DNA of 17,316 bases from Spirochaetales bacterium. GTDB lineage: Bacteria; Spirochaetota; Spirochaetia; JABMQR01. This document shows positions 1 to 7,373 of this stretch, piece after piece. Within the stretch, counting starts at the first letter, position 1. Every line of letters begins with the position of its first letter. The notes under the pieces are model-generated. The model had not been told where the DNA came from, did no database searches, and worked only from the letters and a program-made list of their open reading frames with translations. The stretch lies in NCBI GenBank assembly GCA_023139255.1, contig JAGLNY010000094.1, positions 1 to 17,316 of the forward strand, read 5' to 3'. The position numbers and the translations under genes are program-made.

Positions 1-1
1 G

Positions 2-1453
2 CCTTCCGGCGGTCCCACCATGAACATCAAGGGTTCGGCAGCCGGCGGCGGTCTTGCCCAGTGTATTCCCTTAACTGATTTCAGTCTGGGCCTTACCGGA
101 GATATTGATGCAATTACCAATGCTCACAACCTGGCAATGGTAGCCCTTACAAGCAGGATTCAACATGAATTCAACTATTCAGATGCCTTGCTGGCAAAGA
201 AAAATCTTACCAGACTTGATATTGACCCTAATAATATAGCAATGGGATGGGCAATAGATTTCAGCGCCCAGGCTCTCAGAAACATTATTATCGGGATCGG
301 CAGTAAAATGGACGGATTCATGATGAAAAGCGGATTTCAAATAACCGTCTCATCTGAAATCATGGCTATACTTGCAGTTGCGACAGATCTTGCTGATATG
401 AGAAAAAGAATTGATAAAATGGTTGTCGCATACAGTAAAAAGAAAAAACCGGTAACAGCAGGCGATCTGGAAGTTGCCGGTGCTATGACAGCTATTCTGG
501 CAAAAGCAATCAACCCGAACCTTATTCAGACACTCGAAGGTCAGCCGGTTCTTGTTCATGCCGGTCCGTTTGCAAACATCGCTATTGGCCAATCCTCAAT
601 AATTGCTGATAAAATCGGTTTAAAACTCGCAGATTATCATGTTACAGAAAGCGGGTTCGGTGCTGACATCGGATTTGAGAAATTCTGGAACCTAAAATGC
701 AGGTATAGCGGACTAGTGCCTGATTGCTCAGTTATTGTAGCAACGGTTCGTGCTCTCAAGATGCACGGCGGCGGTCCAAAAGTAAAACCGGGTAAAAAAC
801 TGGATCCGGTATATACCAGCCCCAACCCGGAACTTGTTAAGAAAGGCATGGATAACCTCATGGCACACATTGAGATTGTCAAGAAAAGCGGCATCCCGCC
901 AGTTGTCTGTATAAATCATTTCACTACAGATTCTGATGAAGAGATTGCGGTTATAAGAAAAGCAGTTGAGGCTTCCGGGACTCGTGTTGCGGTAAGTAAA
1001 CACTGGGAGTTCGGAGGAAAGGGTTCCATAGAGCTAGCCGAAGCTGTGCGGGACGCTTGCAGTGAAAAGAAAGATTTTCAGTTTCTCTATGACAACAACA
1101 CCCCTATCCAGGAACGTATTCATAGGATTGCAACTGAAATATACGGAGCGGATGATGTTTTCTACACTCCGGAAGCCGAAATAAAAATGCAGCGCCTGGA
1201 GAGTCTCCCTGACACAAAGGAGTTGGGGACTTGCATGGTTAAAACCCAGTACAGCCTTTCACATGATCCGGATATTAAAGGCCGGCCTAAAGGATGGGTG
1301 CTCCCGATAAGTGATATCCTTGAATATAAAGGAGCAGGATTTTTAGTTCCTGTGGCCGGTGACATTAAACTTTTACCTGGTACCGCATCAACTCCCGCTT
1401 TCAGGAATATTGATGTAGATGTGAAGACAGGAAAAGTTACGGGATTATTTTAA
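2..1453 (+). CDS. fhs: Formate--tetrahydrofolate ligase, 5' end outside the window
   Basis: The enzyme joins formate to tetrahydrofolate using ATP, giving 10-formyl-THF in the cytoplasm. It serves one-carbon metabolism and, in acetogens, the methyl branch of the Wood-Ljungdahl pathway. About 483 residues are visible and the frame is open to the left edge. It begins PSGGP before the first ATG at position 20, so that ATG is internal and not the start. The family glycine-rich stretch KGSAAGGG, then LTGDIDAITNAHNL, and later FGADIGFEKF and VPVAGDIKLLPG near the C-terminus are diagnostic. The nucleotide-binding loop near the N-terminus would lie in the missing roughly 100 residues. The frame ends at a TAA and is followed at once by a terminator-like palindrome. 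It converges on the carboxyltransferase gene and looks unrelated to the sugar locus further right. The family is certain; whether it serves acetogenesis or only folate metabolism cannot be told from this fragment. Confidence 0.96.
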   Translation, partial: PSGGPTMNIKGSAAGGGLAQCIPLTDFSLGLTGDIDAITNAHNLAMVALTSRIQHEFNYSDALLAKKNLTRLDIDPNNIAMGWAIDFSAQALRNIIIGIGSKMDGFMMKSGFQITVSSEIMAILAVATDLADMRKRIDKMVVAYSKKKKPVTAGDLEVAGAMTAILAKAINPNLIQTLEGQPVLVHAGPFANIAIGQSSIIADKIGLKLADYHVTESGFGADIGFEKFWNLKCRYSGLVPDCSVIVATVRALKMHGGGPKVKPGKKLDPVYTSPNPELVKKGMDNLMAHIEIVKKSGIPPVVCINHFTTDSDEEIAVIRKAVEASGTRVAVSKHWEFGGKGSIELAEAVRDACSEKKDFQFLYDNNTPIQERIHRIATEIYGADDVFYTPEAEIKMQRLESLPDTKELGTCMVKTQYSLSHDPDIKGRPKGWVLPISDILEYKGAGFLVPVAGDIKLLPGTASTPAFRNIDVDVKTGKVTGLF

Positions 1454-1460
1454 GATATCT

Positions 1461-1511
1461 GTTTGGGAAAAAATGTATAAATGGAATAAAATTTATACAT
1501 TTTTTCCAAAC
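1461..1511. terminator. Symmetrical terminator between convergent genes
   Basis: A long inverted repeat: the arms at 1461-1481 and 1492-1511 match over 20 bases, with one extra G in the left arm and a 10-base spacer. The inner stem ATGTATAAA/TTTATACAT is followed by a run of T on the + strand (1500-1505). By symmetry it is also followed by a T run on the - strand. It lies in the 76-base gap between two convergent genes, so it can serve both as an intrinsic terminator. The stem is AT-rich, so its strength is uncertain. Confidence 0.75.
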
Positions 1512-1529
1512 ACCCAGCCCGACAAGCTC

Positions 1530-3092
1530 CTAAAGCGGGATATTGCCGTGTTTCTTATCAGGCAGGATTTCCTGCTTATTTACCAGAGTCTCAAAACTCC
1601 GTATTACAATCTTTCTGGTCTCAGCCGGATCGATAATCGCATCAATATAGCCTCTTTCGGCAGCCCTGAAAGGATGTGAGAACTCTTCATGGTACTCCAG
1701 TTCCTTTTCCTGCATAAATTTTTCAACATCATCAGCATTTTTTGATTCTTTCCTGAACACAATTTCTGCGGCTCCTTTGGCTCCCATTACCGCAATCTCC
1801 GCTTCCGGCCATGCAAATACATAATCAGCCCGTAAATGTCTGCTGTTCATAACAATATAGGCTCCACCATAGGCTTTTCTCATAATAATGGTTATCTTTG
1901 GGACGGTTGCTTCCGCAAATGCATACAGCAGCTTGGCACCATGCCTGATTATTCCATTATGCTCCTGCTGGGTACCCGGCATGAATCCAGGGACATCCTC
2001 CAGAATTAGCAGCGGGATATTGAAGGCATCACACATCCGCACAAATCTTCCGGCTTTTACAGAGGAATCAATATCAAGTACTCCCGCCATAAACATAGGC
2101 TGGTTCGCGATTACACCAACTGAAAACCCGTCCATCCGGCAAAATCCTGTAACAATACTTTTTCCAAAATCCTTTGCTGTCTCAAAAAATATACCGTTGT
2201 CAACAATTGATTGTATTACGTTCTTCACATCATACGGTTTCTTCACCGTATCAGGCATAATGGTTTGGAGTTCCGGGCATATTCGGTCAGCGTTGTCTGA
2301 GGACTTATAAAATGGAGGACGTGCTGTATTATTCTGCGGCATATAGGAGAGAAGGGTGCGGATTGTTTGGAGAGCTTCTTCTTCATCTTCTACAATAAAA
2401 TGTGATACACCGCTTTTCTGGGTATGAACATTTGCCCCGCCCAGGGTGTCTACAGAAACATCCTCATGAATGATCTCTTTTACTACTTTGGGACCGGTAA
2501 TAAACATGTAACTGTTCTTCCTGGTCATTATGATAAAATCCTGTATGGCAGGAGAATATACTGCACCACCGGCACAAGGCCCAAGGATTGCCGTTATCTG
2601 GGGTACCACACCGGACGCCATGACGTTACGGTAAAAAATCTCACCATACCCGGCAAGCGCGTCAATTCCTTCCTGAATTCTTGCCCCGCCGGAGTCGTTT
2701 AACCCAATTACCGGGACTCCTGATGTCACAGCCATATCCATAACTTTACAGATTTTTTCCGCATGTGTCTTTGAGAGAGAACCGCCTACAACAGTAAAAT
2801 CCTGTGCATAGAGAAATATAGTTCTGCCGTCAATTTTTGCGCTGCCTGTAACAACTCCATCACCCGGGTATTTCTCTTTATCCATCCCGAAATCGTTACA
2901 ATTGTGCATTTTGAACATATCAAACTCCTGGAAGGAGTTCGCATCAACCAATATCACAATTCGTTCACGTGCAGTAAGCTTACCTTTTTTATGCTGTGCC
3001 TCAATACGCTTTTCCCCGCCCCCAAGTTGAGCCAGCTGCTGTTTTTCCTGTAAATCCTGCTCTACAGTTATGCCTTCTTCTCTTTTTAACAC
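1530..3092 (-). CDS. Acyl-CoA carboxyltransferase subunit (PccB/MmdA family)
   Basis: 520 residues, full length for the carboxyltransferase subunit of biotin-dependent acyl-CoA carboxylases or of methylmalonyl-CoA decarboxylase. It moves a carboxyl group between carboxybiotin and an acyl-CoA. Two crotonase-fold halves are visible. The first has GPCAGG at residues 171-176. The second has KAYGGAYI at 406-413 and MGAKGAAEI at about 436-444. The residue after GGAY is Ile413; in actinobacterial enzymes this position (Asp in PccB, Ile in AccB) influences acyl-CoA choice. A GTG start at 3092 is chosen because GGAG lies 7 bases upstream. No biotin carboxylase, biotin carrier or decarboxylase membrane subunit is in view, and the gene stands alone, so carboxylase versus decarboxylase cannot be decided. 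Its probable leader carries the hairpin chain at 3120-3262. Confidence 0.9.
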   Translation of the reverse strand: MLKREEGITVEQDLQEKQQLAQLGGGEKRIEAQHKKGKLTARERIVILVDANSFQEFDMFKMHNCNDFGMDKEKYPGDGVVTGSAKIDGRTIFLYAQDFTVVGGSLSKTHAEKICKVMDMAVTSGVPVIGLNDSGGARIQEGIDALAGYGEIFYRNVMASGVVPQITAILGPCAGGAVYSPAIQDFIIMTRKNSYMFITGPKVVKEIIHEDVSVDTLGGANVHTQKSGVSHFIVEDEEEALQTIRTLLSYMPQNNTARPPFYKSSDNADRICPELQTIMPDTVKKPYDVKNVIQSIVDNGIFFETAKDFGKSIVTGFCRMDGFSVGVIANQPMFMAGVLDIDSSVKAGRFVRMCDAFNIPLLILEDVPGFMPGTQQEHNGIIRHGAKLLYAFAEATVPKITIIMRKAYGGAYIVMNSRHLRADYVFAWPEAEIAVMGAKGAAEIVFRKESKNADDVEKFMQEKELEYHEEFSHPFRAAERGYIDAIIDPAETRKIVIRSFETLVNKQEILPDKKHGNIPL

Positions 3093-3119
3093 TAGTTGTC
3101 TCCCTTGATTTTGTCAAAA

Positions 3120-3262
3120 TTACGAGAATAAAGCTGAAAACTTTATTCTTTTTTACAAAAATCCAAATCTTTGATTTGGATCAAGCTACCTTAGAATAAG
3201 ATGTAAAGCATCTTATTCTTATAAGCTTCCCATTGGGAAGCCGTTTGCTATGCAAACCGTAA
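3120..3262. repeat. Chain of five short perfect hairpins
   Basis: Five inverted repeats with tiny loops follow one another. Arms: 3125-3133/3141-3149 (AGAATAAAG, loop 7); 3161-3169/3173-3181 (ATCCAAATC, loop 3); 3193-3203/3209-3219 (AGAATAAGATG, loop 5); 3225-3231/3235-3241 (GCTTCCC, loop 3); 3243-3248/3252-3257 (GTTTGC, loop 3). All arms are perfect. The set is bracketed by TTACG (3120-3124) and CGTAA (3258-3262), which could close it into a multi-arm junction. Arms one and three share AGAATAA, so they could also cross-pair. The chain lies in the 5' region of the carboxyltransferase gene (start 3092). It is either a structured leader RNA or an intergenic repeat element; the sequence alone does not decide. 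No open reading frame of useful length runs through it. Confidence 0.7.
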
Positions 3263-3686
3263 AAGTCAATTTTTTAAAATCTCCTTTACGTTTCTGCCGC
3301 ATGTTAACATAAGGCTTACAGAATTTTCAAGCTGTACATCGTCTGATATATTCCATTCTATCAAATCACCAGAAATCAGCAGGATTTTTATAAAGAAGTA
3401 AGTAAATAGAAGAACCAGGTTCTCAGTTCATGGGACGTGGGGCATGGTGAGCAAAATCAAGCATCCAGGTTATGCCAGTTGCATCAATATGATTGAAAAA
3501 GTCATAGATTTCATTATATGTATATTATTTCTCAAGTGTTTTTCTATAAAACATGATCCTACCTACTCTGGACGATGTACAAAAATTATGATCTCCTTGT
3601 TGATAATATCGGTGTCAATAACGGTAACACAGAAATAATTTAAAAATCAATCATATTTCAGAGAATAGAACAAATGTAAAATCTTT
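3263..3686. other. Gene-free AT-rich stretch
   Basis: I find no convincing gene here. The only clear structure is a 13-base odd palindrome, AGAACC-A-GGTTCT, at 3411-3423, which could be an operator or a short hairpin. On the - strand an isolated ribosome-binding-like AAAGGAG (about 3281-3287) precedes the hairpin chain but no lasting reading frame. The 64-codon frame at 3444-3638 (+) has no good ribosome-binding site and no recognisable motif. No convincing terminator follows the last dehydrogenase gene of the operon. Confidence 0.5.
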
Positions 3687-4436
3687 CTAATCAAAATGCA
3701 GCCCGCCGTTCTGATCGATAACTTCTCCAGTAATAAACCCAGCCATGTCGTCAGCAAGAAAACAGACTACATGTGCAAATTCCTCAGGTTCACAAAGCCG
3801 GTGAACAGGAATCTTCTTTAGCAATTCCTGGCGTTGACTTTTACTCAACTGAGCGGTAACCATGGGAGTTCGTACATACGCTGGAGCAATACTATTAACG
3901 GTTATACCATATTCCGCAAGCTCAGCAGCAAGCGAGAAGGTAAGACTGTTTACCGCACCCTTGGAAGTAGAATATGCTGTCCCGGCAGTAATCCCACCTG
4001 TTTTTGCAGCCAATGAACTGGTGTTTATTATTCTGCCCCACCCTCTTTTTTTCATGCCGGGGATAACCAGTTTGGATATATAGAATATGCCATTTAAATT
4101 AACGGACATCACTTTCACCCACTCTTCTACGGAGGTTGCTTCCACCTTATTATTACTTAAAATACCGGCATTATTAACGAGAATATCGATATGCCCAACC
4201 GCTTCCTTTATACCAGTAAATGCACGTGAAACATCTTCCGGATCTGCTATATTGCAGGCTGCAGCAGTCGTTTTTCCTTCCGGATAATCGCCTTGGATCA
4301 ATTGAAGCCTGGCCTGATCAATATCCATCAGTACTACATGCATACCTTTATCAAGAAATGCTTTTGTTACCGCTATACCCAGTACTCCAGCTGCTCCCGT
4401 TACTAACGCTATTTTACTCTCAGTAGAGTTTTGCAT
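3687..4436 (-). CDS. Short-chain dehydrogenase/reductase (NAD-type signature)
   Basis: 249 residues, the usual size for a classical SDR of the FabG/glucose-dehydrogenase type. It interconverts a hydroxyl and a keto group with a nicotinamide cofactor. Visible motifs: cofactor loop TGAAGVLG at 13-20, an Asp (D38, in MDID) at the end of the second strand that favours NAD over NADP, NNAG at 88-91, and the catalytic Ser141, Tyr155 and Lys159 (YSTSK). The C-terminus ends GGLHFD. The start at 4436 is chosen because GGAGG sits 5 bases upstream. An ATG at 4469 would add 11 residues but lacks such a site. The gene begins inside the end of the neighbouring SDR gene (17-base overlap), which implies translational coupling. 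It is the last gene of the enzyme operon. The substrate is unknown; a sugar, sugar acid or polyol is likely from context. Confidence 0.88.
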   Translation of the reverse strand: MQNSTESKIALVTGAAGVLGIAVTKAFLDKGMHVVLMDIDQARLQLIQGDYPEGKTTAAACNIADPEDVSRAFTGIKEAVGHIDILVNNAGILSNNKVEATSVEEWVKVMSVNLNGIFYISKLVIPGMKKRGWGRIINTSSLAAKTGGITAGTAYSTSKGAVNSLTFSLAAELAEYGITVNSIAPAYVRTPMVTAQLSKSQRQELLKKIPVHRLCEPEEFAHVVCFLADDMAGFITGEVIDQNGGLHFD

Positions 4437-5208
4437 GTACGCCTCCATCAATGATAATAGTTTCTCCATGGATCATAGAAGCACCTTCTGATGCCAAAAA
4501 CAGTACTACACTGGTAACCTCGTGCGGATAGACAAAACGTCCCAATGGAATTTTTTCCTTTATCGGATCTGCTTTTTCAGCATCTCCCCACACCTGCTCT
4601 CCCATAGGGGTCAGCACAATGGTAGGAGCAATGGAATTTACCCGAATGTTATGCGGTCCTAATTCAACAGCCATCACCTTGGTTAAGCCCTCAAGTCCGA
4701 ACTTACTGGCACAATATGCCGTATGTTCTGCAATCCCTGCCAAACAGGCATTACTGGAAATGTTTATAATTACCCCCTTACGATGCTTGATCATTCCCGG
4801 AGCCAGGACCTTGGCAATCAGTGCCGGAGCACGCAGATTAACCTGCATCGTGGTATCCCAATGATGCCAATCAATATCCACCAGCAATTCAGGAAAACTC
4901 AATCCCGCATTATTAACCAAAATATCTATTGATGGAAAAGTTCCGGAAAAGAATTCAGCCATTTCCAGACAACTTTCTGCATTCGACAAATCAGCAGCAT
5001 AGGGAACAGAACATCCTCCAAAATCGGAAATCTCTTTAACGAGGGATATAAGCTCCTTGTTGTTTCTTCCGGTAACTCCTACCGTGCTTCCTGCTTTCGC
5101 AAATGAAAGGGCAATATCCCGTCCTATACCTTTTGTCGCTCCGGTAACTAGTGCATATGTTCCCGTATAGTCATAGGTAATAGTGCTTTTTTCGTTTTTT
5201 ACTATCAT
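4420..5208 (-). CDS. Short-chain dehydrogenase/reductase (NADP-type signature)
   Basis: 262 residues, a second classical SDR. Motifs: TGATKGIG at 22-29, TGRN after the second strand (an Arg there usually favours NADP), NNAG at 99-102, catalytic Ser about 152, Tyr165 and Lys169 (YCASK), and VNSIAP after it. The C-terminal IIDGGVHAKLY is typical of the family. The start at 5208 is chosen because GGAG lies 8 bases upstream. The upstream in-frame ATG at 5232 has no ribosome-binding site. It follows the MoaD-like gene by 34 bases and overlaps the next SDR gene by 17. The two SDRs differ throughout and are not a recent duplication. Sequence character resembles gluconate-5-dehydrogenase or xylulose-reductase type SDRs, but the substrate cannot be assigned. 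Confidence 0.88.
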   Translation of the reverse strand: MIVKNEKSTITYDYTGTYALVTGATKGIGRDIALSFAKAGSTVGVTGRNNKELISLVKEISDFGGCSVPYAADLSNAESCLEMAEFFSGTFPSIDILVNNAGLSFPELLVDIDWHHWDTTMQVNLRAPALIAKVLAPGMIKHRKGVIINISSNACLAGIAEHTAYCASKFGLEGLTKVMAVELGPHNIRVNSIAPTIVLTPMGEQVWGDAEKADPIKEKIPLGRFVYPHEVTSVVLFLASEGASMIHGETIIIDGGVHAKLY

Positions 5209-5242
5209 ATATCTTTCTCCAGGAAATTGCATAATCCGGTTT

Positions 5243-5512
5243 TCAGCCGCCTGTTAAAATGGTAATAATCTTAATTTGGCTTCCATATTCCAGTACGGTT
5301 CCATCTCCCTGTAGCAAACGAATATCAACACCATCCTTGTAGACAAGAATTTTTCTGCTAATTTCTGCTCCATACAACATCCTTTCTGCCAGCTGAGGAA
5401 ATTCGTCTACACACTCCCTCACTGCTTCTAAAACAGTTGAAGCCTCAATCTCAAGACTACTCTTCCCATCCGCAAAATGCGTCAACGAACCAGAAAGAAT
5501 CACCTTAATCAT
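5243..5512 (-). CDS. MoaD/ThiS-family sulfur carrier, partner of the aldehyde oxidoreductase
   Basis: An 89-residue beta-grasp protein ending in the exposed Gly-Gly (residues 88-89) that is adenylated and thiocarboxylated in MoaD and ThiS. MoaD supplies the dithiolene sulfurs of molybdopterin, the ligand of the tungsten or molybdenum atom in aldehyde:ferredoxin oxidoreductases. Its ATG lies inside the end of the oxidoreductase gene (8-base overlap), so the two are almost surely co-translated. MoaD-like genes directly after AOR genes are a recurring arrangement. GAGG stands 12 bases before the ATG, rather far, which fits coupled translation. No other cofactor-synthesis gene (moaA, moaC, moaE, moeA) is in the window. 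A ThiS-like role in thiazole synthesis is possible on sequence but unlikely in this position. Confidence 0.88.
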   Translation of the reverse strand: MIKVILSGSLTHFADGKSSLEIEASTVLEAVRECVDEFPQLAERMLYGAEISRKILVYKDGVDIRLLQGDGTVLEYGSQIKIITILTGG

Positions 5513-7358
5513 AATAGGAATATTCCTCTAAACCGAGTTCCTCAACTTTAGATTTTGTGGGGATACCCATCTCATCCCACCCACGAAACGTGTAATATTC
5601 ATCAAGCATCTCGTATAAGGGGGGAAGTTGGTTGGTTCCGCCTCCCCTGCGATGTCTGAGCATCCTAACAGGCAGTGTGTCATCTTTTCGGGATATTCCA
5701 TGAAAATTATTATAGAGCCGCTTTATGGTAAAAATTCTCTCACCAGTTCTGAAGAACTCTGTCCTGTCCATATCCCATCCGGTAACCGCATTTATCGCCT
5801 CTATCAGAGGATTAATGGTTAACCCGCCAAACAAAGCAAACTTGCACGCTGCCACCGAATCAAGCATCCCCATAAGGTTCTGCATCCGGAAAACATTCTC
5901 AGCTTTCTCCTCTTTAACAAATCTATCGTGCAGTGCAGGGGTTCCTAAATCTTCCAAAACAGCACCTTCCTCAAAATCATGTGCAAACCCTGAAAGATGA
6001 CAAGCACCACGATTTGAGGTAGCCATGCCTATCGCTGCGGTAAATTTTGCCCTACCGTCATGCGCCGGCGGTTCTAAACCTTTTACTTCTGCAGCAAATT
6101 CCTTAGCTGTCCCGCCGATTTTTTCTGCAGCACGTTTAACGCCCTCTCCCAACAATCTTCCTATACCTTTCCGTTCTCCTATCTGTGAAATAAGGGTAAG
6201 TATAACCACAGGGTTACCCCAGATAATTTCCAGACCTTCAGTCTCTTTCACGGTGATCAGGCCTTTCTCAAAAGCTTCCATTGCAAATCCAATAACACCA
6301 CCGGTAGATATGGTATCCAGACCATACCTGTTGCATAGCTCATTGGCTTTGATAATGGTATCAAGATCATCGTTCATCAAGTTAGTTCCCAGCAGTCCCA
6401 TTGTCTCGTATTCCGGTCCGGCAACTTCCTGACCCTTGTAGGGCCCATCAAGTACTTCAATAACCCTGCCACAACTGATCATACAGGTTCCGCAGTGATA
6501 GGGTTTTTTCAATCTTTTCCGGGTCATTGTCATACCGGTAGTTGCGGCAGCACCCTCTTTCCAGGAACCCTGATACCAATTCCGTATCGGTAGATTTCCC
6601 AACTCTTCTGAGGCATCAAGTCCACCGCTTGTTCCGGCATCTTTCATACCCTGCATATTATTCTGGATAAGCTTTGACATCTGTTTGTTGATGTCCGTAA
6701 TTCGGGATTTATCTGCAAGCTCAACAGTTTTACTCCCGTTCACTACGATAGCTTTCAGCCGCTTGGAACCCATAACGGCACCCACCCCGCAGCGCCCGAG
6801 GGTCCTTCCATGTCTCCCGTCAGTTATTATTCCTGAAATAGTAGATAATCGCTCACCTGCAACACCTATCACAGCCGCTTTAGCCTTATCACCTTCTACT
6901 GCAATAAGTCGGTTCGTGGTCTCTATCGTATCTTTTCCCCAAAGTTGTTCTGCACTTTTAATTTCTGCCTTATCATTTGTAATAGTTATATAGACTGGTT
7001 TTGAGGCCTTCCCGGTTACAACAAGTGCATCGTAGCCGCACTTTTTGAACTTTCCACCCCAATAACCGCCGGCACTGGATTCAGCAAAAATTCCCGTTGC
7101 CGGAGATTTTGTTACCAAATCAAAACGATCTGAATTAAACAAACCGGTTCCGGTTAGTGGACCACCAGCAAATATTAGTGGGTTATCTTCCCCAAGAGGA
7201 TCAGTTTCCGGTCCTGTCATATCAGCCAGCAATTTTGCGCCAAGGCCACAGCCACCTATATAGTCCCGGGCAACTGTATCATCCAAACCTTTCTCACTAA
7301 TCGAACGGTTACTTAAATTAATATACAGCAACTTACCCATATAGCCTTTTGCTTTCAT
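5505..7358 (-). CDS. Tungsten/molybdenum aldehyde:ferredoxin oxidoreductase
   Basis: 617 residues, normal for the AOR family. These cytoplasmic enzymes oxidise an aldehyde to a carboxylic acid and pass two electrons to ferredoxin, using a bis-pterin tungsten (or molybdenum) centre and one [4Fe-4S] cluster. Visible: the N-terminal pterin-binding region with YIGGCGLGAK (about 34-43), three cluster cysteines C289-x2-C292-x3-C296 (HCGTCMISC) and the fourth at C505 (DSVAAC). These match the spacing of the Pyrococcus furiosus enzyme. GPEYETMG (about 314-321) and RGACH with His454 lie where that family has active-site residues. The start at 7358 has GAGG 6 bases upstream; an in-frame TTG at 7370 is less likely. 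It lies 15 bases after the alcohol dehydrogenase gene and overlaps the sulfur-carrier gene. No ferredoxin gene is nearby. The aldehyde it uses is unknown. Confidence 0.95.
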   Translation of the reverse strand: MKAKGYMGKLLYINLSNRSISEKGLDDTVARDYIGGCGLGAKLLADMTGPETDPLGEDNPLIFAGGPLTGTGLFNSDRFDLVTKSPATGIFAESSAGGYWGGKFKKCGYDALVVTGKASKPVYITITNDKAEIKSAEQLWGKDTIETTNRLIAVEGDKAKAAVIGVAGERLSTISGIITDGRHGRTLGRCGVGAVMGSKRLKAIVVNGSKTVELADKSRITDINKQMSKLIQNNMQGMKDAGTSGGLDASEELGNLPIRNWYQGSWKEGAAATTGMTMTRKRLKKPYHCGTCMISCGRVIEVLDGPYKGQEVAGPEYETMGLLGTNLMNDDLDTIIKANELCNRYGLDTISTGGVIGFAMEAFEKGLITVKETEGLEIIWGNPVVILTLISQIGERKGIGRLLGEGVKRAAEKIGGTAKEFAAEVKGLEPPAHDGRAKFTAAIGMATSNRGACHLSGFAHDFEEGAVLEDLGTPALHDRFVKEEKAENVFRMQNLMGMLDSVAACKFALFGGLTINPLIEAINAVTGWDMDRTEFFRTGERIFTIKRLYNNFHGISRKDDTLPVRMLRHRRGGGTNQLPPLYEMLDEYYTFRGWDEMGIPTKSKVEELGLEEYSYYD

Positions 7359-7373
7359 ATATTTCCTCAAAAG

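Noticed and set aside
20..22. ATG at position 20 as the real start of the formate-THF ligase
   Set aside because: The frame is open upstream and encodes PSGGPT, which continues the family sequence.
637..1003. Long antisense frames within the formate-THF ligase and similar frames opposite the AOR gene
   Set aside because: They mirror the codon pattern of the true gene, have no ribosome-binding sites and match no family.
3120..3262. CRISPR array or integron attC site
   Set aside because: The hairpins differ in sequence and have no constant repeat and spacer pattern, and no cas or integrase gene is near.
3608..3628. Terminator for the enzyme operon at the weak repeat GTGTCA...TAACAC
   Set aside because: The stem needs a G-U pair, is about 60 bases past the stop and has no T run.
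3444..3638. 64-codon + strand frame in the gene-free stretch
   Set aside because: No good ribosome-binding site, no recognisable motif, irregular composition; fits chance in AT-rich DNA.
7359..7370. TTG start for the aldehyde oxidoreductase, four residues earlier
   Set aside because: The ATG at 7358 has GAGG at the ideal distance; the TTG has none.
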